A program made the translations under genes and the position numbers. A DNA stretch of 64,000 bases from Clarkia xantiana subsp. parviflora (taxonomy: Eukaryota; Streptophyta; Magnoliopsida; Myrtales; Onagraceae). Of the stretch, positions 45,610 through 56,592 are shown in pieces. The stretch's first letter is position 1; each line of letters begins with the position of its first letter. The stretch lies in assembly GCA_036873135.1 (NCBI GenBank), contig JAPTYO010000008.1, positions 40,772,819 to 40,836,818 on the forward strand, read 5' to 3'. The notes below the pieces were generated by a model that was not told the DNA's origin, searched no databases, and saw only the letters and a program-made list of their open reading frames with translations.

Positions 45610-46445
45610 TCATGGATATATGTCCAAATTCGGGTTCGTATTTATATCTCGGGCCTCGTAAACACGTCAAAAATCACATTACGGTTTAGAAAACGCCTCC
45701 TAAGGGTCAAAACGGTCCGGAAGCGCGGTACACGCGTCCGGACCGGACCTCCGGGTTGCGGGAATCCGGACCTCGCCGTATTGCCCAAATTCGACGAGGT
45801 CCGGATTGCTCTATGGGTATTACGCATACCCCCCGATTACCGTTACACGTAGAGAAGTCGAGTTCACGCATTGCTAATATTGATGACGGTTACCGCTTTC
45901 CTTTGAACCGTCATCAAACCGATTCAAAACCGGGTCCGGTCTCAAGGTAGCCTATAAATAGGAGACCTTGGCCACCCATTTTCACACATTCTCTCATTTT
46001 CACAACTTAGGCATTTTGAGCTCTGACTTCTCTCTGGAAATATTTTCTCTCTCTAGAATTATTTTTCTCCCTTTAGCCCATTCGTGACTTAAGCATCGAA
46101 GAGGGCTCCACTATCACCACCCCCCTCTCCATGCTAGTATTGGCCCCTTGTGCAGGAACGGGCCCCGCAGCTAAGGTGTGGAAGAGAAATAGGAGTAAGG
46201 TGGACCAGACGCTAACCGAGACACAGCGTTTTGCCGAGACTCAGACTTTTGCAGAGACTCAGACTTTTGCCGAGACACGGACTTTTCCTGAGACACAGAC
46301 TTTTCCTGAGACACAGCGTTAAACTGAACACTCGTCACCGGCATTAGGCGAACACCTCTTCCAGGCAAAGGGTGTCAGCCCAAAAACCCGAACAACCCAA
46401 TCAGACAAACGCGTCCATCCGACCCAATTCAACCAGGACGCAACA
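45610..46445 (+). repeat. 5' LTR of gypsy-5
   Basis: It begins tcatggatatatgtcc (the first TG mutated to TC) and ends aggacgcaaca. The TATA box is tataaata at 45953-45960. About 65 bp near 45745-45805 (ccggattgc-flanked) are absent from the 3' copy, a deletion between short direct repeats. Confidence 0.93.
46218..46320. repeat. Short tandem repeat in the gypsy-5 LTR
   Basis: Five to six units of a sequence like gagactcagacttttgcc or gagacacagacttttcct, 18 bp each. The 3' LTR has the same at about 55786-55870 with one unit fewer. Confidence 0.85.
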
Positions 46446-46463
46446 TTTGGCGCCGTCTCCGTG
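46446..46463 (+). other. Primer binding site of gypsy-5
   Basis: tttggcgccgtctccg follows the LTR end directly and shares the tggcgccgtct core with gypsy-4. Confidence 0.75.
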
Positions 46464-46495
46464 ATTCGAAAAAAAAGTTATCATACCGCAAAGAC

Positions 46496-47326
46496 ATGAC
46501 GAGTGATCGCAACCCTCCCAAAGAGGTTAACGTGAGAAATGCAAGGAAAAGGCCTGGACGTCCTAAGAAGTCTCCGGCAAGCAAAAGAGCAGCAAGCCGA
46601 AGCCGACGAGAAGCCAACCAGGACCTTCTCACATTTCAGATGCAGAATATACTGCCTCATCCATGCCAACTGCAAATGTGCCCTCCGCACAGCGCGGTCC
46701 CAGAGTCCACAATGCAGTGCGCGTAACACCCCCGCCCGGGTTCAAACCTAGGACGCCAAGCGCCGAGTGCCAAGTACCAGTGTCGAGTGCCAGTGCCGAG
46801 TGCCAGCGCCAAGTGCCAGAGCCGAGTGCCCGTGCCGAGTGCCTGTGTCGAGTGCCCGTGCCAAGTGAATGTGTCAAGTGCCAGTGCCAAGTTTCCTTGT
46901 GCCGAGTGCCCGGGTCAAAGTGCTAGCACCTCAACCCTGCAGCCTGGAAATACAATCGACAGTCACGACAACGTGCATACACGCAACAGTCTCCCATACA
47001 GACATCTAAGCAGTGTTCGCTCCATATGGAATAACAATGTACGTATAAAACTTGTTAGTCTTCGCACAACAAGTAATAAGCATCATGCAAGGGGGGCAAC
47101 TCCTTCAACACATCGACCTCAACACATCGCCGAGGATGTGCCCGACGCACAGCACAACCACCAAGAACCAAATGACGAGCATCGTTCACTCCCACCTGGT
47201 TTTGAGCCAGAGATGCATGATGATGATGAATTTCAGACAGAAACGCCGCAAGGCGAACAACAAAGAACGGGAGCAAACCCGATGCCCTCGGTTACTCCAG
47301 CAATGATGGCTGCGCTGGAAGAATAA
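46496..47326 (+). pseudogene. gypsy-5 gag remnant
   Basis: A start at ATG 46496 gives a basic N-terminus (NARKRPGRPKKSPASKRAA) and a stop after 76 codons. Another frame (46787-47326) continues with DVPDAQHNHQEPNDEH and PPGFEPEMHDDDEF. Only 1.2 kb separate the PBS from RT, and neither a capsid-type gag domain nor a protease DGGSS motif is visible. A gtgcc-rich tandem repeat fills 46760-46925. This is a deleted, repeat-invaded gag. Confidence 0.6.
46760..46925. repeat. gtgccgagtgcc-type minisatellite
   Basis: Degenerate repeats of a 12- to 18-base unit alternating gccgagtgcc and ccaagtgcc. It generates CQVPVSSASAE-like frames in two phases, which explains the apparent Cys-rich ORFs here. Confidence 0.85.
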
Positions 47327-47621
47327 CTCGCACTCCGCGAGTCACTAAAAAATCAACGATATGCAGCCCAACCACCTCCAACCGCCCAGGAACACGCTGC
47401 GCCGACAAGAGAAATGTCGTAAGACACTACCCGCCAAGGCGGTCCATTCCAGGGCAGAGACCAACATGCAGAAAATGCTTTCCAACATACAAGATATGAA
47501 GCTGCACGCCACCGCTCACAGAAGCCAACGAAGGATGATCCCTTCCAGGCCACAAGCAGATACCAAACATGGAAGACTGCTTGACGCATAATTCATTGAA
47601 GAGTCAAGATACTAAACATGG

Positions 47622-50472
47622 GTGGCAAACCAGGTATTGGTACCTAAATCAAGCGGCAAATTGAGAATGTGCATCGATTACAGGGATCTCAACAACGCAT
47701 GCCCCAAGGATTCATATCCTCTTCCAAGAATCGACCAACTAGTCGATGCCACCGCCGCCCATGAGTTAATGTCAGTAATGGATGCATACTCAGGATACAA
47801 CCAGATCCCGATGTTCAAAGATGATGCACCGCACACTGCATTCTATGCAGATAGCGAAATATACAACCACACGGTGATGCCATTCGGCTTGATCAATGCG
47901 GGAGCAACATACCAACGAATGGTCAATACCATCTTCGGCGATTTAATCAGGAAGAAAATGGAGGCATACGCGGATGACATGATCATGAAGTCAACAAAAA
48001 GGCGCAACCATGTTGATGACTTACGAGCAATCTTCAAAAGAACGCGTGAATGTCAAGTCCGCCTATATCCAACAAAGTGTGCTTTCGGTGTACAATCAGG
48101 AAAAATCCTAGGATTCATGGTGAGCCAGAAAGGGATAGAGGCTAACCCAGAGAAGGTGCGGGCTATAGAAGAAATGGAGTCCCCGAAGAAACATAAGGAA
48201 GTCCAGCAACTAAATGGCCGCCTAGCAACTTTAAACATATTCCTTGCCATGATAGGTGACAAGGCACTCCCCTTCTTTGAAGTCTTGCGTGCAAACAAGA
48301 GTTTTAATGGACACCAGTGTGTGAAGAGGCCTTCCAACAATTAAAGCAACACTTGCGCACATTGCCAGCATTGGCAAAACCGATACAAGGCGAGCCCCTT
48401 TACCTGTACATATCGGTGAGCAACACAACAGTCAGTTCAGTACTTGTCAAACAAAAAGGGACTACCCAGCTCCCAGTATACTACGTAAGCAAGATACTTG
48501 CAAAGTACGAGATAAACTACATGCCAATCAAGAAATACCTGTACGCGCTTATAGCAGCAAGGAAACTGAGACCATACTTCCACGCACACGAAGTAACAGT
48601 CCTAACAGACCAACCCCTGAAGCACATCCTGTCAAAGCCAAACATGTTAGGAAAGTTAACGAAGTGGTCGGTGGAGTTAAGTGAATTCCGCATTCATTTC
48701 GCTCCTCGAACGGCGATCAAGGGGCAAGCATTGGCAGACTTCATTGCAGAGTTCACAGGGATAACACCCGAGACAGATGTCCAAGACGGAACTCAACGAA
48801 TAGCAGAACATACCGAAGTGTGGCAAATGTACACCGACGGATCTTCAAACGTAGGAGGATCAGGCACCGGATTCCTCCTAATTCCACCCGACGGATCAGA
48901 TCCATTGAAGTATGCTCTAAACTTAACATTTAGAGCAACAAACAACGAGGCGGAGTACGAGGCATTGATAACTGGCTTAAGAATTGCAAAAGGTGTTGGA
49001 GTTAAGCACCTAAGAGTGAAGTGCGATTCGCAGATAGTCGTCAATCAAGTCAAAGGCGAATACGCGGCGAAGTTAGAAAATATGCAAAAGTACCTGGGGC
49101 AAGAAAAAGACCTCATCACAAGCTTCGATTCCTTCGACATCATCTCGGTGCCTAGAGAAGAAAATCAAGAAGCCGATGCCTTGAGCAAGTTCGCACAAGG
49201 CAATGAACAGGGCAAAGAAAAGCACTTCGTGGAAAACAGAATCTTGCCAGTTCCGGATTGGATGACCCCAATATTGGCATATCTCAAAGACCACAAGCTC
49301 CCCAAAGACAAAGTTCAAGCCCAAAAAATCCAGAGGCAAGCTGTCAACTACGCATTGATAGATGACCAGCTATACAAGAGAGGATTTTCAACCCCATACC
49401 TAAAGTGCATCACCTTCCAAGAAGGCCAGAAAGTGTTAGAAGATTGGCATAAAGGCCAAGCGGCCTGCCATGAAGGTGCGAGATCTCTAATACGCAAGGC
49501 GTTAAGCTTAGGATACTATTGGCCAACCATGAAGAACCAAGCTACGCACTTGGTCGAAGAATGCGAATCTTGCCAACTTTATTCAAGAAATACCACGGCA
49601 CCAGCCGCGGAGCTAAGCCCAATTGCAAGTTCCTGGCCATTCGCACAATGAGGGATCGACTTGGTGGGCCCACTTCCAAAATCAAAAGGCCAAACCAAGT
49701 ACATTTTCGTCGCAATCGACTACTTTTCGAAGTGGATCGAGGCAAAGGCATTGTCACGAACAACCGATGCACAAATAATGGATTTCATCCGAAATCACAT
49801 CATCTCACGATACGGAGTTCCAAAGGTGCTAATCAGAGACAATGGACAACAATTTAAGAGTTCAAGGCTTCAAACATTAACCACCGTTTCGCATCAGTCT
49901 ACCTTCCTCAAACCAACGGACAAGTCGAAGCCGCCAACAAGACCGTCCTAGACGGTCTCAAGAAGAGAGCGCACGCACTAAAAGGAGGGTGGGCAGAAGA
50001 CCTTAGCAGTGTGCTATGGGTACTACGAACAAATCCAAAGGAGTCAACCGGAGAAACACCATTCAGTCTGGTGTATGGAACGGAAGCAGTCGCTCCCATC
50101 GAAATTGCTGTCTAATCCTACCGCACAACCCATTTCGACGCCCAAGCCAACGAAGTAGACATGCGTCTAGACCTAGACCTGGCTGAAGAAAAAAGGCGTA
50201 ACTCGAAGCATAATCAGGCACGCATGCGTTTGATAACTGCAAGATATTACAACAGGAAGTTGAAAGAAAGACAATTCCATGTCGGAGAAATGGTGTGGAG
50301 AAAGAATGAGTTCTCACATCTCGATCAAATTAACAAAATGTATCCAAAGTGGGAAGGCCCTTACAAGGTCATATCCATCCCGTATATCAATGCATATCGC
50401 CTTGAAGATGCAAATGGCAATGCCTCTACGAACACGTTCAGTGGAGGACACTTGAAGAAATTCCATGGATGA
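47622..50472 (+). pseudogene. gypsy-5 pol: RT, dual RNase H, integrase
   Basis: Pol copies RNA to cDNA and integrates it. RT (47622-48344) has VLVPKSSGKLRMCIDYRDLN, MPFGLINAGATYQRMVN and YADDMIMKS; its N-terminus is missing. A frameshift leads to 48317-49651. That frame has the RT-linked RNase H region (LVKQKGTTQLPVYYVSKIL) and a second, archaeal-type RNase H (QMYTDGSSNVGGSGTGFLL, NNEAEYEALITGLRIAK, CDSQIVVNQVKGEY). An integrase zinc domain follows (YYWPTMKNQATHLVEECESC). The integrase core is at 49661-49951 (FVAIDYFSKWIEAKAL, VLIRDNGQQF). It continues out of frame with NGQVEAANKT and GETPFSLVYGTEAV, then 50161-50472 with WEGPYKVI and GGHLKKF. At least three frame breaks and one stop near 50115. 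Confidence 0.93.
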
Positions 50473-52085
50473 AAGGATAATCTTCTGTCCCAAAAGAAGC
50501 TGTCGAACATTACTATTCTATATACGTTACTTGAAGCAAAGCAAAGTAAGTACAACAACTATTATCTACGTCAGCGTTTCAAGCTATTATTACTACGCGT
50601 TATGACAACGCTTATCATCAACAACAACTTACTCATATGGACGACTATATCAAAAGGCGTCATCAAGGAATCAACAACTTGGAATTAAACCCAAGATATA
50701 TTCAAAGTCAGCATGCTACAACAACATATTTGCAAGGAAATAATTGCAACCTTCTATTTCAAAGCGTCATACCAACGACGTCCTACTTCAAACGTCATAT
50801 TAACGACGTTCTACATCAAAGCGTCATACCAACGACGTCCTGCTTTCAAACGTCATATTAACGACGTTCTACTTCAAAGCGTCATACCAATTACGTCCTG
50901 CTTCAAATGTCATATTAACGACGTTCTATCTACAATGTCCTATTGACGACATACAAATGCTAGCTGAGACATCTCTTGTTAGAGACAAATCTTCATGTTC
51001 ATCGCCATTCCTTGGATTCAGAACAGGACGGGCAAATACAATACGGGACTGATCACCCCATAAGTGGCGGAAGTTCTCTTGTTAGACAACGACCCCACGC
51101 TACAACAAGTGTGTATCTCCTATTAAGGGATCATACTCATCAAAGACTATACCTTAATCAGATAGCTTCAATCAACTACTACGAATTCCTACTCAAGGGT
51201 TCACACTTTACGGCAAACGTCCTCTTGTTAGATGGCAATCCCGTACTACGAATTCCTGCTTAAGGGTTCACACTTTACGGCAAACGTCCTCTTGTTAGAT
51301 GACAATCCCGTACTACAGATTTTCAAAGCGTGTTGCATGGTTCTTGGACGCAGAAATCATGCATCACAATACATATTTTCAAAACGAGTTACGTGGTCCC
51401 TGGACGCAAGAATCATGTATCACAAATTTTTTTTTCAAAAACCAAAATGTTTTTACGTATGCTTCCCCAATGCGGGTTGATACACGCTGGAAGGTGCGCA
51501 CCCTGTTTACAAAACTCATAAAATTTACAAGTCGAGTCTTGTACAACGTCGCCTTAGAGTGGAACTAAGAGACGGTATAAACTAGTATCTTGTTTAGCCA
51601 AGATAACACCTTTCAAATATCAAAGGCCAGCGTCAAGTGCCTTTGTGCCAAGTACCCGCGGCAAATACACTACTTGTTAAGAAAAGTCGCTATACGCGAA
51701 ATACTTAACAGGTTACAACATATATAGCGGCAAGCTATTCAGGAAAGAAGGGCAACATGCGTAACGCATCATGCAAGCAATCTTGAGAACATCTCAAGTC
51801 ATCAACCAAGAAGTGGCTAAGGGTCACAGCTACAGAGACTACGTCTACATTCCTAGTCATCCACATTCAACAAAAACAGTAAGTGATAACGGTATGAAAT
51901 ATTACTAACGAGTTATCATGCAAACTGCTATGCATAAAGCAGGTTCAAACGACATAGTTCAAAGCAAACAAGTCACAAGCAATAACCAAGGAACAACTCC
52001 AACAAAGTTCCAAACATAGAAGCCGAGGGGCAAACAGACTCAGAAACGAGTTCAACATATCCAAAAGTAATAAACATGGCACAAA
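50473..52085. repeat. Non-coding region with tandem arrays, gypsy-5
   Basis: Three units of about 57 bp (gcgtcataccaacgacgtcc plus aaacgtcatattaacgacgt) lie at about 50758-50935. A 67-bp repeat (aagggttcacactttacggc) occurs at 51195 and 51262. The rest, to 52085, holds no supported gene. It occupies the same place between sense and antisense genes as the gypsy-4 arrays. Confidence 0.8.
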
Positions 52086-53531
52086 TCAAAGAACGCCATC
52101 ATCTCTGATGGGACTGGGTGGAACAGGCAGAAGTTGCACATTAATGTCATCACCGTCTTCTCCAAACAAAAAGGCAAACTGAGCTGCTGCAGCATCCAAA
52201 CGACGGAGCTCGGCAACGTGCCCAACCGCAAACTCCGCATACGGCCCTAACCTGTTAAAGGGAAAGCCGGGAGCAAGGATGCTCACCCTACGAACAAAGT
52301 CTTCAGCAAACTCGCTAAGCATAGGAGCGGCCTTCGCCGTAGCAACAGCAGTAACCGCGCTGTCAAACTCATGAGTAGTAGGGAACTTTCCAAGTCCCTC
52401 CTCAATGCCGGCCTTCATTTCCTCTTAGCGGACCTTCCGACAGGCAACCTTGTGGTCGCCCGCATTGTCAGAAATCGCTTTCTCGATAGCAACATTCTCA
52501 GCTTCAAGTTGAACAAGGCGGGCATGATCAGAGTCGTAACGGGCGTCAAAATTCGTCATCTTCAAAGTAAGACGGCGCACTTCATCCTTAGCTTCCTTAA
52601 GCTCGCCGGACACAACGGCAGCTTTATCGGCGATAACACGCTTCTCCTGGACAAGTTCCAACATGAAGGAGGCCATGTGCACCATGTCAGAAACAACCTG
52701 AAAACAACAAGACAATAAGCATACATGTTCGGAAACAACGAGCATAGCAAAGCAAAGAAAGACACTACTGGTGTGAATCCAGACAGTGATCTCTCAACAA
52801 AGGTTCGCGCCTCTTCGTCGCTCGATGGCCGAACAAGTCGATCACCAAGAGGAACGGATCGATGAAGAACACGTACACCAACTTCTGGAATGCTAAGCCG
52901 GGAACTCTTGGGGAGAGTGAGATCACCTGTTGTATACGACATCCACTTATCATCCGAAATATCGCCTTCCAAAGGACGAAGCAGATCCGCACGTCCAAGT
53001 GGCGGGAGCACTACATGCAAACCAACTAGAGTTATGCAAAAACCAAAAACAAAGCGCACAAAACCACACAGACAAGTGTTCAGCCACACAGACAAGTGTC
53101 AGCTCATACCAGAAGGAAGAGTACGTTCCACCTCTGGCCGCTCCTTCGAGCGGGGGGCAGACAGCGCATCCTTGCAATCGTCAACTTTCTTCCCTTTATG
53201 GCAGGAAGGAGTAGGAATGGTCACAGCAGTCTTCGGGCGCTTCGAACTGCTCAAAGGACGCGTCCCAACGGCGGACCGTTTGACAGAATCAGGAGCGGCA
53301 ATGACGCGATCAGTAACAAGCGTCTTGCGACCTGCAAATAGAAAACAAAGCTACAATCAAAATACAACTAAACTAAGACAGTATACAAGGAGGACTGTTT
53401 ATTCAAACTGTTTACCTTTTCCATGCCCGGAAGCTGCCGATGCTCTGGGAGCAAGAGATGGAACAATCCTTCCGTTAAAAGCAACGCGTGAAGCCGTTGC
53501 GTGGAGAGACGAACTCTTTCCGGCAAACCAA
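52086..53531 (-). pseudogene. Antisense gene (aORF) of gypsy-5, front domain lost
   Basis: Exons on the - strand lie at about 53531-53418 (WFAGKSSSLHATASR), 53327-53111 (KTLVTDRVIAAPDS, then KRPKTAVTIPTP), 53012-52772 (PLGRADLLRPLEGDISDDKW, LSIPEVGVRVLHRSVPLGDR) and 52699-52086 (coiled coil from DMVHMASFMLELVQEK). Splice sites are kept (gtaaac, gtatga and gtagtg donors; cag or tag acceptors). Exon for exon it aligns with exons 2-5 of the gypsy-4 antisense gene. The PF04195-type first exon is not found upstream. An in-frame TAA at 52425-52427 cuts the last exon, so it is a pseudogene. Confidence 0.7.
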
Positions 53532-55230
53532 CCTGCAATTCAAATTCCATGAAAGACATAGAGCCGGTTAACAGGCTATCCATCATGAGTACCAAGATGC
53601 TCAAAATTTGCAAAGTAGGTATGAAGGACTTACTCATAGTGGTAAGTCGATCAAAAAGAAAGGAGTTCCACAAAAGGTTACTGCGACTTCACAATCTGCA
53701 AGAACCAAACAAGGAGTCTACACGTCAAAGTCATGCGATCATAAAGCGCCAATACACATAACAACATACGTGTAGCAAAGTCAACGCGCATAGCAAAGTT
53801 AATGCGTGCAACAAAAGTGGCCAACGTCCCAAGAAACCATCATGCAAGCGGTGCGACTAACGTGACGAGCCGCGAAGAGCAAACGCGACAACACTTAGGA
53901 AAAATATTTTTCTAAGGCATCAAGACAACAAACGACTACCCCCAAAGACGTTTAGCAACTGCCGGCAACCAACAAACCCGTTAAGGGAAAAGCAACACGT
54001 ACCGATCAAAAGACCGTTACGCGAAGGCATGGGGGCAATATATCAAGTGGTGAAATTTTACCACGACTATGCACGGAGGTAAAAAAAATTGTCTAAGGCA
54101 TGAGCTAACGACAATAACAACAACAACCAACCAGCAATTGTTCAACATACGAACACCAATGAGCAGCTCTATGCAACGACAACGACAAATAGTTCAAAGG
54201 AACAACAACATGGCAACATCCAAAAATCAAGACGAAGCTGTTCTGGAAAATCGAGTTTTCAGACTACCTCAAAATGTGACAAAAAGTATCACAATGGACT
54301 CCACTCGTCGAGACGATTTCAGAAAGGTAAAAATCGCGGCGAGCGGAGCACGGGAAGGCGGCGCGTGGCTTACACGCGCCGGTGAAGCGGCGCACACGCG
54401 GCGGCGCGTGAGGGTGCGTCCGGCGTCAGCTGGCGGCTCTAAAGACGGCGCTGGAATCGTCGCGGTGTTCTGAGTCGATTGGTGGTATCAATTTTTGAAA
54501 ACAGGCCAAGAATCAAACAAGTAACTTTCGGGATGCACCTAAAGTTTACGGTAGTGAAGAAACTATGAACAAGCAAATGGTTTCTAAAAATGGTGGAGCA
54601 ATTACCTGCAGAGAAGGATGAAGAATGGATTCCCAAAAAGCTGGAAGAATGATTGGGGATTAGTGTAATCACATATCCCAAAAGATTCCTTAATGATAAG
54701 GATCAAAAGAGTAATTCACCTACACCCACACATAAGTGCTTACGATATACTCCACCCTCTTAAGTATTTACTAATCTCTACGCGTATGATTATTTTAGTA
54801 CTACGCGTATCAAATTCATCATTTTACATGCATGTTTGCATATCGCATGATTCATGATTTATTAATCGCTAAGTCATTTTAGGGTATACAGATTATATTT
54901 TTAGCATCACGTAATTACGTTCTTGCCATGACCGTTACTTGTACATGCACGTTGATAAATAGCATGTCCGCACGACATATTACTAATCGCTTATATCCCT
55001 TGCGGTAATCATGTTTGCACGTTATATATGCGCATTTTCTATTGCACTAACCGTGATGACAGGAAATAAAGTCACTCGGTCAAAAAATCAAAGGACGGAC
55101 GAAATCAAGACTTCTACGTCCAACCGACGATCAAAACCGGAAGGTTAGCGTCAAGCTCAAATTGGACATGTACCCTAACTTAAAATAGAGTCAAGAAAGG
55201 TTTTGAACCGTTACTTGACTCGGGGGCAAG
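53532..55230. other. gypsy-5 region upstream of the aORF and 3' end
   Basis: A GC-rich segment at about 54330-54450 (gcggcgcgtg-rich) probably belonged to the antisense leader. The rest is AT-rich with no supported gene. A polypurine tract, ctcgggggcaag, at 55219-55230 abuts the 3' LTR, matching the gypsy-4 one. Confidence 0.5.
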
Positions 55231-55997
55231 TGATGGATATATGTCCAAATCCGGGTTCGTATTTATATCTCGGGCCTCGTAAACACGTCAAAATCAGATT
55301 ACGGTTTAGAAAACGCCTCCTAAGGTCAAAACGGTCCGGAAGCGCGGTACACGCGTCCGGACCGGACCTCCGGATTGCTCTATGGGTATTACGCATACCC
55401 CCCGATTACCGTTACACGTAGAGAAGTCGAGTTCACGCATTGCCAATATTGATGACGGTTACCGCTTTCCTTTGAACCGTCATCAAACTGCTTCAAAACC
55501 TGGTCCGGTCCCAAGGTAGCCTATAAATAGGAGACCTTGGCCACCCATTTCCACACATTCTCTCATTTTCACAACTTTGGCATTTTGAGCTCTGACTTCT
55601 CTCTAGAAATATTTTCTCTCTTTAGAATTATTTTTCTCCCTTTAGCCCAATCGTGACTTAAGCATCGGAGAGGGCTCCACTAGCACCACCCCCCCTCTCC
55701 GTGCTAGTATTGGCCCCTTGTGCAAGAACAGGCCCCGCAGCTAAGGTGTGGAAGAGAAATAGGAGTAAGGTGGCCCAGAAGATAACCGAGACACAACGTT
55801 TTGCCGAGACTCAGACTTTTGCCGAGACACAGACTTTTCCTAAGACACAGACTTTTCCTGAGACACAGCGTTAAACTGAACACTCGTCACCGGCATTAGG
55901 CGAACAACTCTTCCAGGCAAAGGGTGTCAGCCCAAAAACCCGAACAACCCAATCAGACAAACGCGTCCATCCGACCCAATTCAACCAGGACGCAACA
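55231..55997 (+). repeat. 3' LTR of gypsy-5
   Basis: Begins tgatggatatatgtcc and ends aggacgcaaca, with TATA box tataaata at 55522-55529. Nearly identical to the 5' LTR apart from the 65-bp indel and a repeat unit. Confidence 0.94.
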
Positions 55998-56571
55998 GCA
56001 GACATGGAACTTAGGCAGCCCATGCACCATGAATGTATCTTTTGCTTAATTACATCTTTAATTATTGCCGCGATGCTTCGGTCAAAATATTTTTTGTTGC
56101 GATGCATTGATAAGTAGTAAAGATGTTGGAAGTTACACTTTGGATTATTATGTATTTGGTTCTTTATTAGAGTTGGTAGCTAGATTCTTTTATTTGATTT
56201 ATATTTTATATATATGGTCTAATTAGAATTTTAATGCAATGTCATTGAATTTTTTTAGTTTTGTATTTATTTTATTCAAGATGGTTAATGAGCTAAGTTA
56301 GATTTTGATGTGAAATTAAACATTAAAAATGGAAATTTGCGAATTGAGTACCATTAGGGCGGATTAAAAAATGTGTTTTTATTTTCCGTAACAGAACCCC
56401 CTTAATCTGAATCTCTGATTGTATATCAATTTTTTACCTAGGCGTTTTAATTCATTATTATTCCCATATGCAGTTTAGGTTTCTAGTTAGCATGATAATT
56501 ACGTAGTGGCGACTCTATTAGAAATCTATGTTTTCAAAACGTATCGCCTTATGTTAGATTTATGTCAGACA

Positions 56572-56592
56572 ATTTGGCGACTCTGCAGGGGA
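56572..56592 (+). other. Ogre-type primer binding site
   Basis: atttggcgactctgcagggg follows the LTR end. The tggcgactct core is, from memory, the kind reported for Ogre-like elements and assigned to tRNA-Arg; the match to an actual tRNA was not checked. Confidence 0.6.

Larger units (their letters stand above)
45610..55997 (+). mobile_element. Tat-lineage Ty3/gypsy element gypsy-5
   Basis: The 5' LTR is 45610-46445 and the 3' LTR is 55231-55997, with a perfect gcaga target duplication (45605-45609 and 55998-56002). RT, two RNase H domains and integrase lie on + and a spliced antisense gene on -. Dual RNase H and antisense ORFs mark the Tat lineage. The gag/protease part is collapsed and pol has several frameshifts, so it is not autonomous. 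Confidence 0.92.
45036..56571 (+). mobile_element. Ogre-type LTR with PBS, split by gypsy-5
   Basis: The first part, 45036-45609, begins cgtaaacactcgattttgacc, where tgtaaacac is expected. It has a tataaat box at about 45419. The second part, 56003-56571, ends tatgtcagaca. Its end matches the solo LTR at 29777 (ttttcaaaacgtatcgcctta). The PBS atttggcgactctgcagggg follows at 56572. Removing gypsy-5 leaves an LTR of about 1.14 kb. Downstream there is no gag or pol, so only the 5' end survives. Confidence 0.7.

Noticed and set aside
46663..46926. Cys-rich small protein in gypsy-5
   Set aside because: Produced by the gtgccgagtgcc repeat; the alternative frame is equally open.
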